Below are positions 1 through 4,744 of a stretch of DNA of 12,869 nucleotides, piece by piece. The first letter of the stretch is position 1. Each line of letters starts with the position of its first letter. Location: NCBI GenBank assembly GCA_002862165.1, contig PKCL01000262.1, positions 1 to 12,869 of the forward strand. Direction: 5' to 3'. The notes under the pieces are model-generated. The model searched no databases. It worked only from the letters and a program-made list of their open reading frames with translations, and had not been told where the DNA came from. Origin of the DNA: Planctomycetaceae bacterium. GTDB lineage: Bacteria > Planctomycetota > Planctomycetia > Pirellulales > UBA1268. Both the position numbers and the translations under genes were made by a program.

Positions 1-9
1 TTACTCGTG

Positions 10-33
10 CGGGGCTCGGGAAACCGAGCCCCG
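10..33 (+). terminator. GNRA-capped 10-bp hairpin, probable 3' end of the upstream gene
   Basis: CGGGGCTCGG (10-19) pairs perfectly with CCGAGCCCCG (24-33) around a GAAA tetraloop. The stem is very GC-rich, like an intrinsic terminator, but the following bases (TCCTTCC) are only partly T, so termination may be inefficient, or the hairpin may protect an mRNA 3' end before the tRNA. The upstream gene is outside the window; tuf commonly precedes trnW-secE in bacteria, but that cannot be seen here. Confidence 0.6.
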
Positions 34-42
34 TCCTTCCAC

Positions 43-115
43 AGGGGTGTAGCTCAATTGGCAGAGCGCTGGTCTCCAAAACCAGAGGTTGCGAGTTCGA
101 TTCCCGCCGCCCCTG
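43..115 (+). tRNA. trnW: tRNA-Trp (anticodon CCA)
   Basis: A full cloverleaf can be drawn. The acceptor stem is AGGGGTG/CGCCCCT (43-49 with 108-114, one G-U pair). The D stem is GCTC/GAGC (52-55 with 64-67) with GG in the loop. The anticodon stem is CTGGT/ACCAG (69-73 with 81-85) around CTCCAAA, giving anticodon CCA at 76-78. The variable loop is 5 nt and the T loop is TTCGATT (96-102). The first pair A-U and discriminator G115 fit bacterial tRNA-Trp identity. The 3' CCA is not encoded (CTT follows), so nucleotidyltransferase must add it. One T-stem pair is mismatched (A94 against C104). A tRNA-Trp gene just upstream of secE is a common bacterial arrangement. There is no clear separate promoter, so it is probably processed from a longer transcript. 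Confidence 0.96.
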
Positions 116-121
116 CTTACC

Positions 122-179
122 GTCCTTAGTCCGCAAACCAAACTACACTGAAGCCTTGGAAAAGCCAAAACTAAGGGAC
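122..179 (+). other. Long-range stem in the tRNA-Trp to secE spacer
   Basis: GTCCTTAGT (122-130) can pair with ACTAA-GGAC (170-174 and 176-179), giving 9 bp with a single bulged G175. It encloses 39 nt that include a small hairpin, TTGG/CCAA (156-159 with 165-168). The structure starts 7 nt after the tRNA 3' end, so it could mark a tRNA 3' processing region or the 5' end of the secE mRNA. No function is proven. Confidence 0.4.
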
Positions 180-276
180 TTATAGGAACCGGCTGTATTC
201 AGAGAACCGTTATTGGTAGAAATTTTTAAATCGATTGAATTTGCAAACCTTTGTCTATAGGCAGAATTAAAACCAC

Positions 277-735
277 ATGGCAGGAACACAACCACCAGCC
301 GCAACCTTTCTGGGAGGGCTCCTTAGTTTTTCGCTCTACAAGCGTCAGCAGGGCCGAGTCGCTCGCCAAGTAACGTTTGCAGCAGTCACGATCGCCATAG
401 CAATTGGTGTTTGGAGAATCGCCCAACTTCTGCCGCTCTGGCTAGGCGGCGATGCAAGCAGCTCATTGAATGATGATTTGGGAATCATGCGATTTCTTGC
501 ACCCAGTATCTTACTCGCCGTTGGCGTTTGGGTGAGCTTCCGAATGGTCAATACACCGAGTGTTGCAGATTTTCTTATTGCCGTTGAAACCGAAATGACA
601 AAGGTCTCTTGGCCAACACGGGATGAGGTTATCCGCAGTTCGATCGTAATCATTTTTCTAATCTTTACATTGGCTGGAATCCTAGCTGTATACGATCTTT
701 TCTGGTGGTTTGTCCTCCGCGCCCTCCAGGGCTAG
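277..735 (+). CDS. secE: Protein translocase subunit SecE (three-TM type)
   Basis: SecE is the small inner-membrane subunit that clamps SecY in the SecYEG protein-conducting channel. The 152-residue product has three hydrophobic spans, at about residues 33-57, 70-91 and 121-147. The family signature lies just before the last one: an amphipathic stretch with E104/E106, then K109-V-S-W-P113. Three spans match the Escherichia coli type (127 aa) rather than the one-span Bacillus type; the extra length is a roughly 30-residue N-terminal segment. ATG 277 is chosen because it gives the complete first helix and no better start is near. No Shine-Dalgarno is visible in front of it (AATTAAAACCAC), unlike most genes downstream. 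nusG follows after 51 bp, the usual partner order, so the two are probably cotranscribed. Confidence 0.95.
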   Translation: MAGTQPPAATFLGGLLSFSLYKRQQGRVARQVTFAAVTIAIAIGVWRIAQLLPLWLGGDASSSLNDDLGIMRFLAPSILLAVGVWVSFRMVNTPSVADFLIAVETEMTKVSWPTRDEVIRSSIVIIFLIFTLAGILAVYDLFWWFVLRALQG

Positions 736-786
736 GAATCAACGTAACAAAATCAAAACATCCTCAAGAACATTTCACGGATAGCC

Positions 787-1617
787 ATGCAAGACAACGA
801 AACTGAGCCGACGCCTGCTGATCACATTCACGATGGCTCTGAGTCAGCTGCTCTTGAGCAACAACAAACTACTGACCCAAGCCTCAGCGCTAATCCGATA
901 GCTCATAACTCCAGTTCCGATGAGGAAATTGCTCAGCCCGAGACAGCGACCCTTCCGGAAGACGAAGACGACGAAGATGACGGTCCAGTCGAACTAGAAG
1001 ATCCATTTTCTGGTAGTGAAAATGCAAAGCCTGTCATGCTCGATGGTGAAGATGAGGAGATCGAAGACCTAACACCAGCAGTTGGCGAGATGGACTGGTA
1101 CATCCTCAAAGTGCAAAGCAATCGAGAGGACTCAATTCGAGAAACACTCCAACGACGTATTGCGATGCAGGGCATGGATCAATGGTTTGGCGAAGTCGTC
1201 GTACCAAAAGAACAAGTTACGGAGTTCAAGAGTGGGAAAAAGCGGATTGTTCAGAAAAAGCTCTACCCTGGATATATTCTTGTAAACATGATTCTGAGTG
1301 ATGAAACCTGGTTTCTCGTACGTGAAACAGGTGGAATTGGTGACTTCACTGGATCTGGTGGAAAGCCAAGCCCAATGTTGCCTCAGGATGTTGCAAAACT
1401 GTTGAATAAAGGTGAAGAAAAAGCTGAAGAGACACCAAAACTCAAAATTAACTTCAAGAAGGGTGATCGCGTCAAAATCAATGAGGGCACCTTCGAAAAC
1501 TTTGAAGGTGAAGTTGAGCAGATCGACGAAGCGAATGGTCGTGTCACTGTCATGCTGAGCATTTTTGGCCGCTCTACACCTGTTGATATTGAGTATTGGC
1601 AGATTGAAACGGTGTAA
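787..1617 (+). CDS. nusG: Transcription termination/antitermination factor NusG with acidic N-terminal extension
   Basis: NusG binds RNA polymerase across the cleft, suppresses pausing and couples transcription to Rho or to the ribosome. The 276-residue product is about 95 longer than E. coli NusG (181). Residues 1-101 form a low-complexity tail with 32 Asp/Glu, a single Lys (K81) and no Arg, densest at EDEDDEDD (58-65). The NGN domain starts at M102 (MDWYILKVQSN) and includes KKLYPGYILVNM (157-168) and a GGIGDFTGSGGKP segment (182-194). A linker rich in Lys/Glu leads to the KOW domain (FKKGDRVKINEGTFENFEG, 223-241, to the end). M102 (position 1090) could be an alternative start, but it has no properly placed ribosome-binding site, and related NusG proteins, as I recall, also carry acidic prefixes. 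The Shine-Dalgarno for ATG 787 is weak (CACGGAT). Confidence 0.95.
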   Translation: MQDNETEPTPADHIHDGSESAALEQQQTTDPSLSANPIAHNSSSDEEIAQPETATLPEDEDDEDDGPVELEDPFSGSENAKPVMLDGEDEEIEDLTPAVGEMDWYILKVQSNREDSIRETLQRRIAMQGMDQWFGEVVVPKEQVTEFKSGKKRIVQKKLYPGYILVNMILSDETWFLVRETGGIGDFTGSGGKPSPMLPQDVAKLLNKGEEKAEETPKLKINFKKGDRVKINEGTFENFEGEVEQIDEANGRVTVMLSIFGRSTPVDIEYWQIETV

Positions 1618-1675
1618 ATGCTTAATACGTTTTGAACTGTGAATCGCCCTCGCTCAGGCTTTAGACTCCATTTTC

Positions 1676-1721
1676 AGGAGGAATCAGTGCCTTTTTGTAG
1701 GTGCTGATGCAACCCTTCTGA
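1676..1721 (+). promoter_or_regulatory. Putative leader: strong Shine-Dalgarno, six-codon ORF and 10-bp hairpin upstream of rplK
   Basis: AGGAGG (1676-1681) is the best Shine-Dalgarno match in the window. Five bases later GTG 1687 opens a short frame GTG-CCT-TTT-TGT-AGG-TGC-TGA (1687-1707), which would encode M-P-F-C-R-C. Its TGA overlaps an ATG (1707) that opens M-Q-P-F-stop (to 1721). The mini-ORF lies inside a hairpin: ATCAGTGCCT (1683-1692) pairs with AGGTGCTGAT (1699-1708) through ten pairs (two adjacent G-U) around a TTTTGT loop. A ribosome reading the ORF would melt the hairpin. This resembles a leader-peptide attenuator or a regulatory site in the L11 operon leader, but there is no T-rich tract. 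It could also be a coincidence in a 230-bp gap. Confidence 0.4.
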
Positions 1722-1777
1722 ACGAAGTCGCTAAATATGAGAAGAGGCAATTTCACGCGAAAAACGCCCGAGGGGCT

Positions 1778-1805
1778 TTGACAGAAACGAATTTAGCGGG
1801 ATGAT
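1778..1805 (+). promoter_or_regulatory. Candidate sigma70 promoter for rplK-rplA
   Basis: A perfect -35 hexamer TTGACA (1778-1783) is followed by a 16-bp spacer and GATGAT (1800-1805, 4 of 6 matches to TATAAT). Transcription would start near 1812, leaving about 36 nt of leader before rplK. A short GCCC-GAG-GGGC inverted repeat (1766-1776) sits directly upstream. The -10 is weak, so this is a suggestion only. Confidence 0.35.
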
Positions 1806-1847
1806 GGTCTTTTCGCTCTACGTACAAACGTAAAAGGATGTGGGCTG

Positions 1848-2273
1848 ATGGCAAAACAGGTAACGGGTCAAGCAAAATTTCAGGTGCCAGGTGGTCAAGC
1901 AACTCCTGCTCCTCCGGTTGGTACCTCGCTTGGTCGATTTGGAATTAATCTTGGTCAGTTCGTTCAACAATTCAATGATAAGACCAAAGAAGCTGGTGGC
2001 ATGCCCATTCCAGTGGTTGTTACCGTCTACAATGACCGGTCATTCGATTTTGTTACAAAAAGTCCCCCGGCGGCTGCTTTATTAAAAAAAGCAGCCGGTC
2101 TTGCTAAAGGTTCTGGTGTTCCAAATAAGGACAAAGTCGGCAAGGTGTCAGTGAATCAATTAGACGAGATTGTCAAAATGAAGTTGGCTGACCTCAATGC
2201 TCGTGATGACGAGCATGCAAGGCGAATGATTGCAGGAACAGCCCGTAGCATGGGGATTACTGTAGAAGGTTGA
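1848..2273 (+). CDS. rplK: 50S ribosomal protein L11 (uL11)
   Basis: L11 binds 23S rRNA helices 43/44 in the GTPase-associated centre and is needed for factor binding and for the RelA stringent response. At 141 residues it is normal length. The N-terminal domain carries the family's proline-rich loop (P20, P22, P23 in ATPAPPVGTSLGRFGIN) and PIPVVVTVYNDRSF (53-66). The C-terminal RNA-binding domain is seen from TKSPPAAALLKKAAG (70-84) through SGVPNKDKVGKVS (89-101) and ends GTARSMGITVEG. ATG 1848 has a good Shine-Dalgarno (AAGGA, 1834-1838, 9-nt spacing). It lies 230 bp after nusG, an unusually wide gap that holds a candidate leader and promoter, and 189 bp before rplA. Confidence 0.98.
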   Translation: MAKQVTGQAKFQVPGGQATPAPPVGTSLGRFGINLGQFVQQFNDKTKEAGGMPIPVVVTVYNDRSFDFVTKSPPAAALLKKAAGLAKGSGVPNKDKVGKVSVNQLDEIVKMKLADLNARDDEHARRMIAGTARSMGITVEG

Positions 2274-2347
2274 AAATCGTTGGAAAACTGCAATAATCTA
2301 AGGTTTGTGAAGCCACCACGTTCGTTGTTTTAGCATTTTCAAAACAT

Positions 2348-2392
2348 TGCTCTCCTATGGTGAGCACGCGTCAAGTTGTTCTTGTGAACAAC
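2348..2392 (+). promoter_or_regulatory. Two tandem hairpins between rplK and rplA
   Basis: Hairpin 1: TGCTC (2348-2352) pairs with GAGCA (2362-2366), then a T-T mismatch (2353/2361) and CC/GG (2354-2355 with 2359-2360), closed by a TAT triloop. Hairpin 2: GTTGTTC (2375-2381) pairs perfectly with GAACAAC (2386-2392) around TTGT. Neither is followed by a T-run, so they are unlikely terminators. Candidate roles are r-protein autoregulation or mRNA processing; both are inference. Confidence 0.4.
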
Positions 2393-2400
2393 GAAAGCCG

Positions 2401-2450
2401 CTCAAAACAAATTCACAAAAACTACTCAAAACTCATAAATATTTATTACA
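2401..2450 (+). promoter_or_regulatory. 50-nt guanine-free A/C-rich leader in front of the rplA ribosome-binding site
   Basis: Positions 2401-2450 contain no G. The tract is A-rich with two CTCAAAAC copies (2401-2408 and 2425-2432) and a 12-bp palindrome ATAAATATTTAT (2435-2446). It ends directly at the rplA Shine-Dalgarno GAGGA (2451-2455). A G-free tract can form almost no secondary structure, so it should leave the ribosome-binding site open and may act as a translation enhancer. The function is inferred. Confidence 0.4.
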
Positions 2451-2462
2451 GAGGAAACGAAA

Positions 2463-3143
2463 GTGCGACTCACCAAACGCATGAAAACTGCTCTCGCCGC
2501 GAAGCCAGCTGATGATACTGTGCTTCCACTGTCAGAAGCTGTTGAAACACTCAAAAAGTTTCCGCCAACCAAGTTTGATCAAACAGTTGAAATTCATATT
2601 CGGCTCGGAATAGACCCTAAACAGGCTGATCAAATTGTGAGAGGCTCAATTGTTCTTCCACATGGAATTGGAAAATCAAAGCGGGTTGTTGTTTTCGCGA
2701 AGGGAAATCTGGCTGAAGACGCAACTGCTGCCGGTGCTGAAGAAGTGGGCGGCGACGATCTTGCAAAAAAAATCAAAGGTGGCTGGACTGACTTCGATGT
2801 TTGTATTGCAGCTCCAGACATGATGGGACTTGTCGGCCCCCTTGGGAAAGTTCTTGGACCCCGAGGATTGATGCCAAGCCCGCGTGCTGGCACTGTAACC
2901 GCTGACATTTCCAAGACTGTGAAAGAGTACAAGGCTGGCAAAGTTGAATTTCGAAATGATCCAACTGGCATCATTCATGCTGCGGTTGGTAAAGCAAGTT
3001 TTGATAGTGAAAAACTTGTTGATAACATTCACGCGTTCCTTGAGCAGATCCGGAGCATGCAACCAGCTGCAGTTCGAGGGCAGTACATTAAGACCGTTGC
3101 CATTTCTGCAACCATGTCACCAGGTGTAATGGTTGCTGCTTAG
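2463..3143 (+). CDS. rplA: 50S ribosomal protein L1 (uL1)
   Basis: L1 forms the mobile stalk at the ribosomal E site on 23S rRNA helices 76-78. In E. coli it also represses its own operon by binding mRNA. The product is 226 residues (E. coli 234). Family landmarks include RLTKRMKTALA at the start, HIRLGIDPKQADQIVRGSIVLPHG (45-68), FDVCIAAPDMMGLVGPLGKVLGPRGLMPSP (111-140), GTVTADISKTVKEYKAGKVEFRND (143-166) and the C-terminal YIKTVAISATMSPGVMV. The start is GTG 2463, supported by GAGGA at 2451-2455 with 7-nt spacing and by alignment of the N-terminal KLTKRM-type motif; no in-frame ATG lies closer to that site. rplJ follows after 63 bp. Whether this L1 autoregulates cannot be read directly, but hairpins lie upstream of both rplK and rplA. 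Confidence 0.97.
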   Translation: MRLTKRMKTALAAKPADDTVLPLSEAVETLKKFPPTKFDQTVEIHIRLGIDPKQADQIVRGSIVLPHGIGKSKRVVVFAKGNLAEDATAAGAEEVGGDDLAKKIKGGWTDFDVCIAAPDMMGLVGPLGKVLGPRGLMPSPRAGTVTADISKTVKEYKAGKVEFRNDPTGIIHAAVGKASFDSEKLVDNIHAFLEQIRSMQPAAVRGQYIKTVAISATMSPGVMVAA

Positions 3144-3206
3144 GTCCTTGAATAAAATTTTTAACTCTTATTTCTCGTTCAACAAAACAAACATCGGAAG
3201 AAAGCC

Positions 3207-3755
3207 ATGAGCAAACTTGTCAAACAACTCATGATGGATGATCTCAATTCTCGACTCCAGGATGTCGGAGATGTCTTCGTTGTTTCCCTAGGTCGCCTTG
3301 ATGCTCAAAAGACAACCGAACTGAGACTTTCTCTGCGAAAAAAGAACATTAGTCTCCAATTGATAAAGAACACGCTTGCCAAGCGTGTTCTTGTAGAGAC
3401 GCCCCTTGAGCCTGCTCTTGAAAACCTGAGCGGAATGCTGGCTCTTTGTTGGGGAGGTGAGGATGTTGTTGACCTTGCAAAGGAACTCAATCGCCTGGCT
3501 TCACTTAGTGATTTTGAAGAAATTAAGTGTCGCGGCGGTGCAATGGATGGGGCGAAACTAGATGCAGACGATCTTCAAAAAGTCGCCAAATGGCCCACGA
3601 GATCAGAACAATTGTCAATTTTATCCGGCCAAATGCTCTCAACTGGTGCTGCACTATCTGGACAACTTATTGGTGGTGGAAGTACGCTGGCAGGTCAAAT
3701 TGCAAGCCAAATAGAAAAACTTGAAAATTCGAGTGAGGAAACCACCGCGGCTTAG
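3207..3755 (+). CDS. rplJ: 50S ribosomal protein L10 (uL10)
   Basis: L10 anchors L7/L12 dimers to the ribosomal stalk base beside L11. The product is 182 residues (E. coli 165). The globular N-terminal domain shows the family pattern, with DVFVVSLGRLDAQKTTELRLSLRKKN (22-47) followed by the rRNA-contact motif IKNTLAKRV (53-61) and SGMLALCWGGED (75-86). The long C-terminal helix that carries L12 dimers is visible as the repeated small-residue/Gln segments LSGQ, LSGQL, LAGQIASQIEKLE (138-173), with an acidic Ser/Glu/Ala tail. ATG 3207 has GGAAG (3196-3200) at 6-nt spacing. The 63-bp gap after rplA is too short for the classical roughly 150-nt L10 leader known in other bacteria, so autoregulation, if present, must act elsewhere. 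Confidence 0.96.
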   Translation: MSKLVKQLMMDDLNSRLQDVGDVFVVSLGRLDAQKTTELRLSLRKKNISLQLIKNTLAKRVLVETPLEPALENLSGMLALCWGGEDVVDLAKELNRLASLSDFEEIKCRGGAMDGAKLDADDLQKVAKWPTRSEQLSILSGQMLSTGAALSGQLIGGGSTLAGQIASQIEKLENSSEETTAA

Positions 3756-3865
3756 AGTGTTAAAATACAGTACACGTTGGGAAATTTTATAAAAAATAGT
3801 CAAGTGCAGAATTTTTAGACTAGTCATTATGAAATTTAATGGTAAGAAAATAGGCTTGAGATTTG

Positions 3866-3892
3866 GTTGAAAAGCAGGTCCTGCAGTTCAAC
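3866..3892. promoter_or_regulatory. 27-bp dyad in the rplJ-rplL spacer
   Basis: GTTGAA-AA-GCAGG-T-CCTGC-AG-TTCAAC is symmetric about T3879: arms 3866-3871/3887-3892 and 3874-3878/3880-3884 are perfect, with only the two inner pairs mismatched. As DNA it looks like an operator. As RNA it would be a 10-bp hairpin with a purine internal loop and a GTC triloop. A TAAAAT -10-like hexamer lies at 3916-3921 but without a good -35. It sits in a 258-bp AT-rich gap ahead of rplL, a gene whose product is needed in several copies per ribosome. Confidence 0.45.
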
Positions 3893-3923
3893 AAATCGAG
3901 AGTAAGCAATGCGGATAAAATGA

Positions 3924-3947
3924 TTCCCGGCGACTTCGTGACGGGAA
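3924..3947 (+). other. Hairpin in the rplJ-rplL spacer
   Basis: TTCCCG (3924-3929) pairs with CGGGAA (3942-3947). Past a G-A mismatch, C3931-G3940 and G3932-T3939 can extend it to a 6-nt ACTTCG loop. A-rich sequence follows, so it is not an intrinsic terminator for plus-strand transcription. It could be a pause, processing or stability element. Confidence 0.4.
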
Positions 3948-3971
3948 AAAGTAAAAGTTAAACATATTTGA

Positions 3972-3986
3972 AAGCCAATAAGGCTT
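3972..3986 (+). other. Small hairpin just upstream of the rplL ribosome-binding site
   Basis: AAGCC (3972-3976) pairs with GGCTT (3982-3986) around AATAA and is followed by ATTT. It ends 12 nt before the rplL Shine-Dalgarno AAAGGA (3999-4004). It may help present the ribosome-binding site as unpaired RNA. The stem is only 5 bp and the role is speculative. Confidence 0.3.
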
Positions 3987-4013
3987 ATTTCTTGAGGGAA
4001 AGGATCGCGATCA

Positions 4014-4442
4014 ATGGCAACGGCTGAAGCAACAGAGTCAACCCGGGAATTTTCGACTGATACGAAGGAACTCGGTGATCGCATCGTTGGCCTCACGTTG
4101 AAGGCGGCAAAGGAACTATCCGATTACCTGGATGAAGTTCATGGCATCGAGCCTGCTACCGGAGGCGCTGTCATGGTTGCTGCAGGCGCTGGTGCTGGTG
4201 GCGATGGTGGTGGAGAGCCCGCTGCTGAAAAGACCGAGTTTGACGTTGTTTTGGAATCATTTGGTGACAACAAAATTAGTGTCATCAAGGTGGTACGTTC
4301 AGCGACTGGACTGGGTCTCAAGGAAGCCAAGGATCTTGTCGAGGGAGCCCCCGGCAAGGTTAAAGAAGGCATTTCGAAAGACGACGCTGAAAAACTCCAG
4401 AAGGAACTTGAAGAGGCCGGAGCAAAAGTCTCGGTTAAGTAG
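4014..4442 (+). CDS. rplL: 50S ribosomal protein L7/L12 (bL12)
   Basis: L7/L12 is the multi-copy stalk protein that recruits translational GTPases. The 142-residue product is about 20 longer than the usual 120-125. The N-terminal dimerisation/L10-binding helices span about 18-45 (TKELGDRIVGLTLKAAKELSDYLDEVHGIEP), preceded by an extra MATAEATESTREFS segment. The flexible hinge is glycine-rich (AAGAGAGGDGGGEPAAE, 56-72) rather than the more usual Ala/Glu-rich type. The C-terminal factor-binding domain is canonical: EFDVVLESFGDNKISVIKVVR, then GLGLKEAKDLVEGAP (99-113) and SKDDAEKLQKELEEAGAKV. ATG 4014 has AAAGGA (3999-4004, 9-nt spacing) and no other Met precedes the conserved region. A 258-bp spacer separates it from rplJ. 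Confidence 0.97.
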   Translation: MATAEATESTREFSTDTKELGDRIVGLTLKAAKELSDYLDEVHGIEPATGGAVMVAAGAGAGGDGGGEPAAEKTEFDVVLESFGDNKISVIKVVRSATGLGLKEAKDLVEGAPGKVKEGISKDDAEKLQKELEEAGAKVSVK

Positions 4443-4457
4443 TTTTCTTGCTGTTTC

Positions 4458-4501
4458 ACCGTTTTCCTGCCAAGCCATTGGCGGTTTGGCTGGTAAACGG
4501 T
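4458..4501 (+). promoter_or_regulatory. Long hairpin immediately after rplL (processing site or attenuator candidate)
   Basis: Starting 16 nt after the rplL stop, seven pairs ACCGTTT/AAACGGT (4458-4464 with 4495-4501) stack through T-T mismatches on CC/GG (4466-4467 with 4492-4493) and GCCAAGCC/GGTTTGGC (4469-4476 with 4483-4490, one G-U). The loop is ATTGGC, and 17 pairs form in total. No T-tract follows, so it is not a standard intrinsic terminator. In E. coli the rplL-rpoB spacer holds an attenuator and an RNase III site; position and shape suggest an equivalent here. A competing GCCAA/TTGGC hairpin (4469-4473 with 4478-4482) is possible. Confidence 0.6.
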
Positions 4502-4506
4502 ATAGT
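4478..4506 (+). promoter_or_regulatory. Candidate sigma70 promoter for rpoB-rpoC
   Basis: TTGGCG (4478-4483, 4 of 6 to TTGACA) and TATAGT (4501-4506, 5 of 6 to TATAAT) are separated by exactly 17 bp. A start near 4513 would give a leader of about 230 nt before rpoB. The -35 overlaps the loop of the long hairpin and the -10 begins at its last base, so either element may be fortuitous, or the two may be combined. Confidence 0.45.
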
Positions 4507-4566
4507 ATTTGCGTGCAACCTTTCTGTTCTGAACCCGCTCATTGCGGTCTTCCTGTGTCTGATATT

Positions 4567-4657
4567 TTGATCGACCCTGATCAACTGCTGAATTTTTGCC
4601 CAGTATCGTTCGCGTCAAATCAATAGCCGACTTCGCTTTTCGGTCAAGGCAAGCGAA
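4567..4657 (+). other. Two hairpins in the rpoB leader
   Basis: TTGATC (4567-4572) pairs with GATCAA (4579-4584) around GACCCT. TTCGCTT (4632-4638) pairs with AAGCGAA (4651-4657) around a 12-nt loop. Both are perfect but short. The rest of the 302-bp rplL-rpoB gap has no credible gene: the open frames in it are extensions or antisense shadows of rplL and rpoB. Confidence 0.35.
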
Positions 4658-4696
4658 ACCTGTAGTGTGCCCCCAGAATATTTGTAACTCATTTTC

Positions 4697-4730
4697 CTAG
4701 TGTTTTCCCTCAACTAGTGTTTTCCCTCAA
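4697..4730 (+). repeat. Perfect 17-bp tandem duplication abutting the rpoB ribosome-binding site
   Basis: CTAGTGTTTTCCCTCAA occurs twice head to tail (4697-4713 and 4714-4730) with no mismatch. The last two bases of copy 2 begin the Shine-Dalgarno AAGGAG (4729-4734). The unit is pyrimidine-rich; its TTCC could pair weakly with GGAG. A perfect duplication implies a recent event or a maintained repeated binding site. Confidence 0.9.
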
Positions 4731-4744
4731 GGAGTGATTTGTCA

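Noticed and set aside
235..261. Possible promoter TTGAAT...TATAGG before secE
   Set aside because: Spacing is 15 bp, the hexamers are weak and the implied leader would be under 10 nt.
328..339. TTTTCGCTCTAC in secE repeated at 1810-1821 before rplK
   Set aside because: A few 12-base repeats are expected by chance in 12.9 kb, and the contexts are unrelated.
933..1175. Antisense frame with long Ser runs opposite nusG
   Set aside because: The Ser runs are the reverse complement of the Asp/Glu codons of the NusG acidic tail, so it is a shadow.
1766..1779. GCCC-GAG-GGGC followed by TTT as an intrinsic terminator after nusG
   Set aside because: The stem is only 4 bp and the T-run is 3, below what an intrinsic terminator needs.
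3788..3793. TATAAA in the rplJ-rplL gap as a -10 box
   Set aside because: No -35-like hexamer at 16-18 bp, and the surrounding tract is simply AT-rich.
3818..3825. GACTAGTC palindrome
   Set aside because: An isolated 8-bp palindrome is common by chance and nothing nearby supports a function.
3836..4096. 86-codon antisense frame across the rplJ-rplL gap
   Set aside because: It overlaps the rplL start on the opposite strand, has no convincing ribosome-binding site and no recognisable domain; the gap is better explained by inverted repeats.
4139..4618. 159-codon antisense frame opposite rplL and the rplL-rpoB gap
   Set aside because: It lies mostly opposite the strongly conserved rplL, its composition (runs of Ser/Pro/Ala) mirrors rplL codons, and no ribosome-binding site or known family is recognisable.
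4132..4626. 164-codon plus-strand frame overlapping rplL out of phase
   Set aside because: A shifted reading of rplL that continues into the spacer; no start signal and no recognisable protein.
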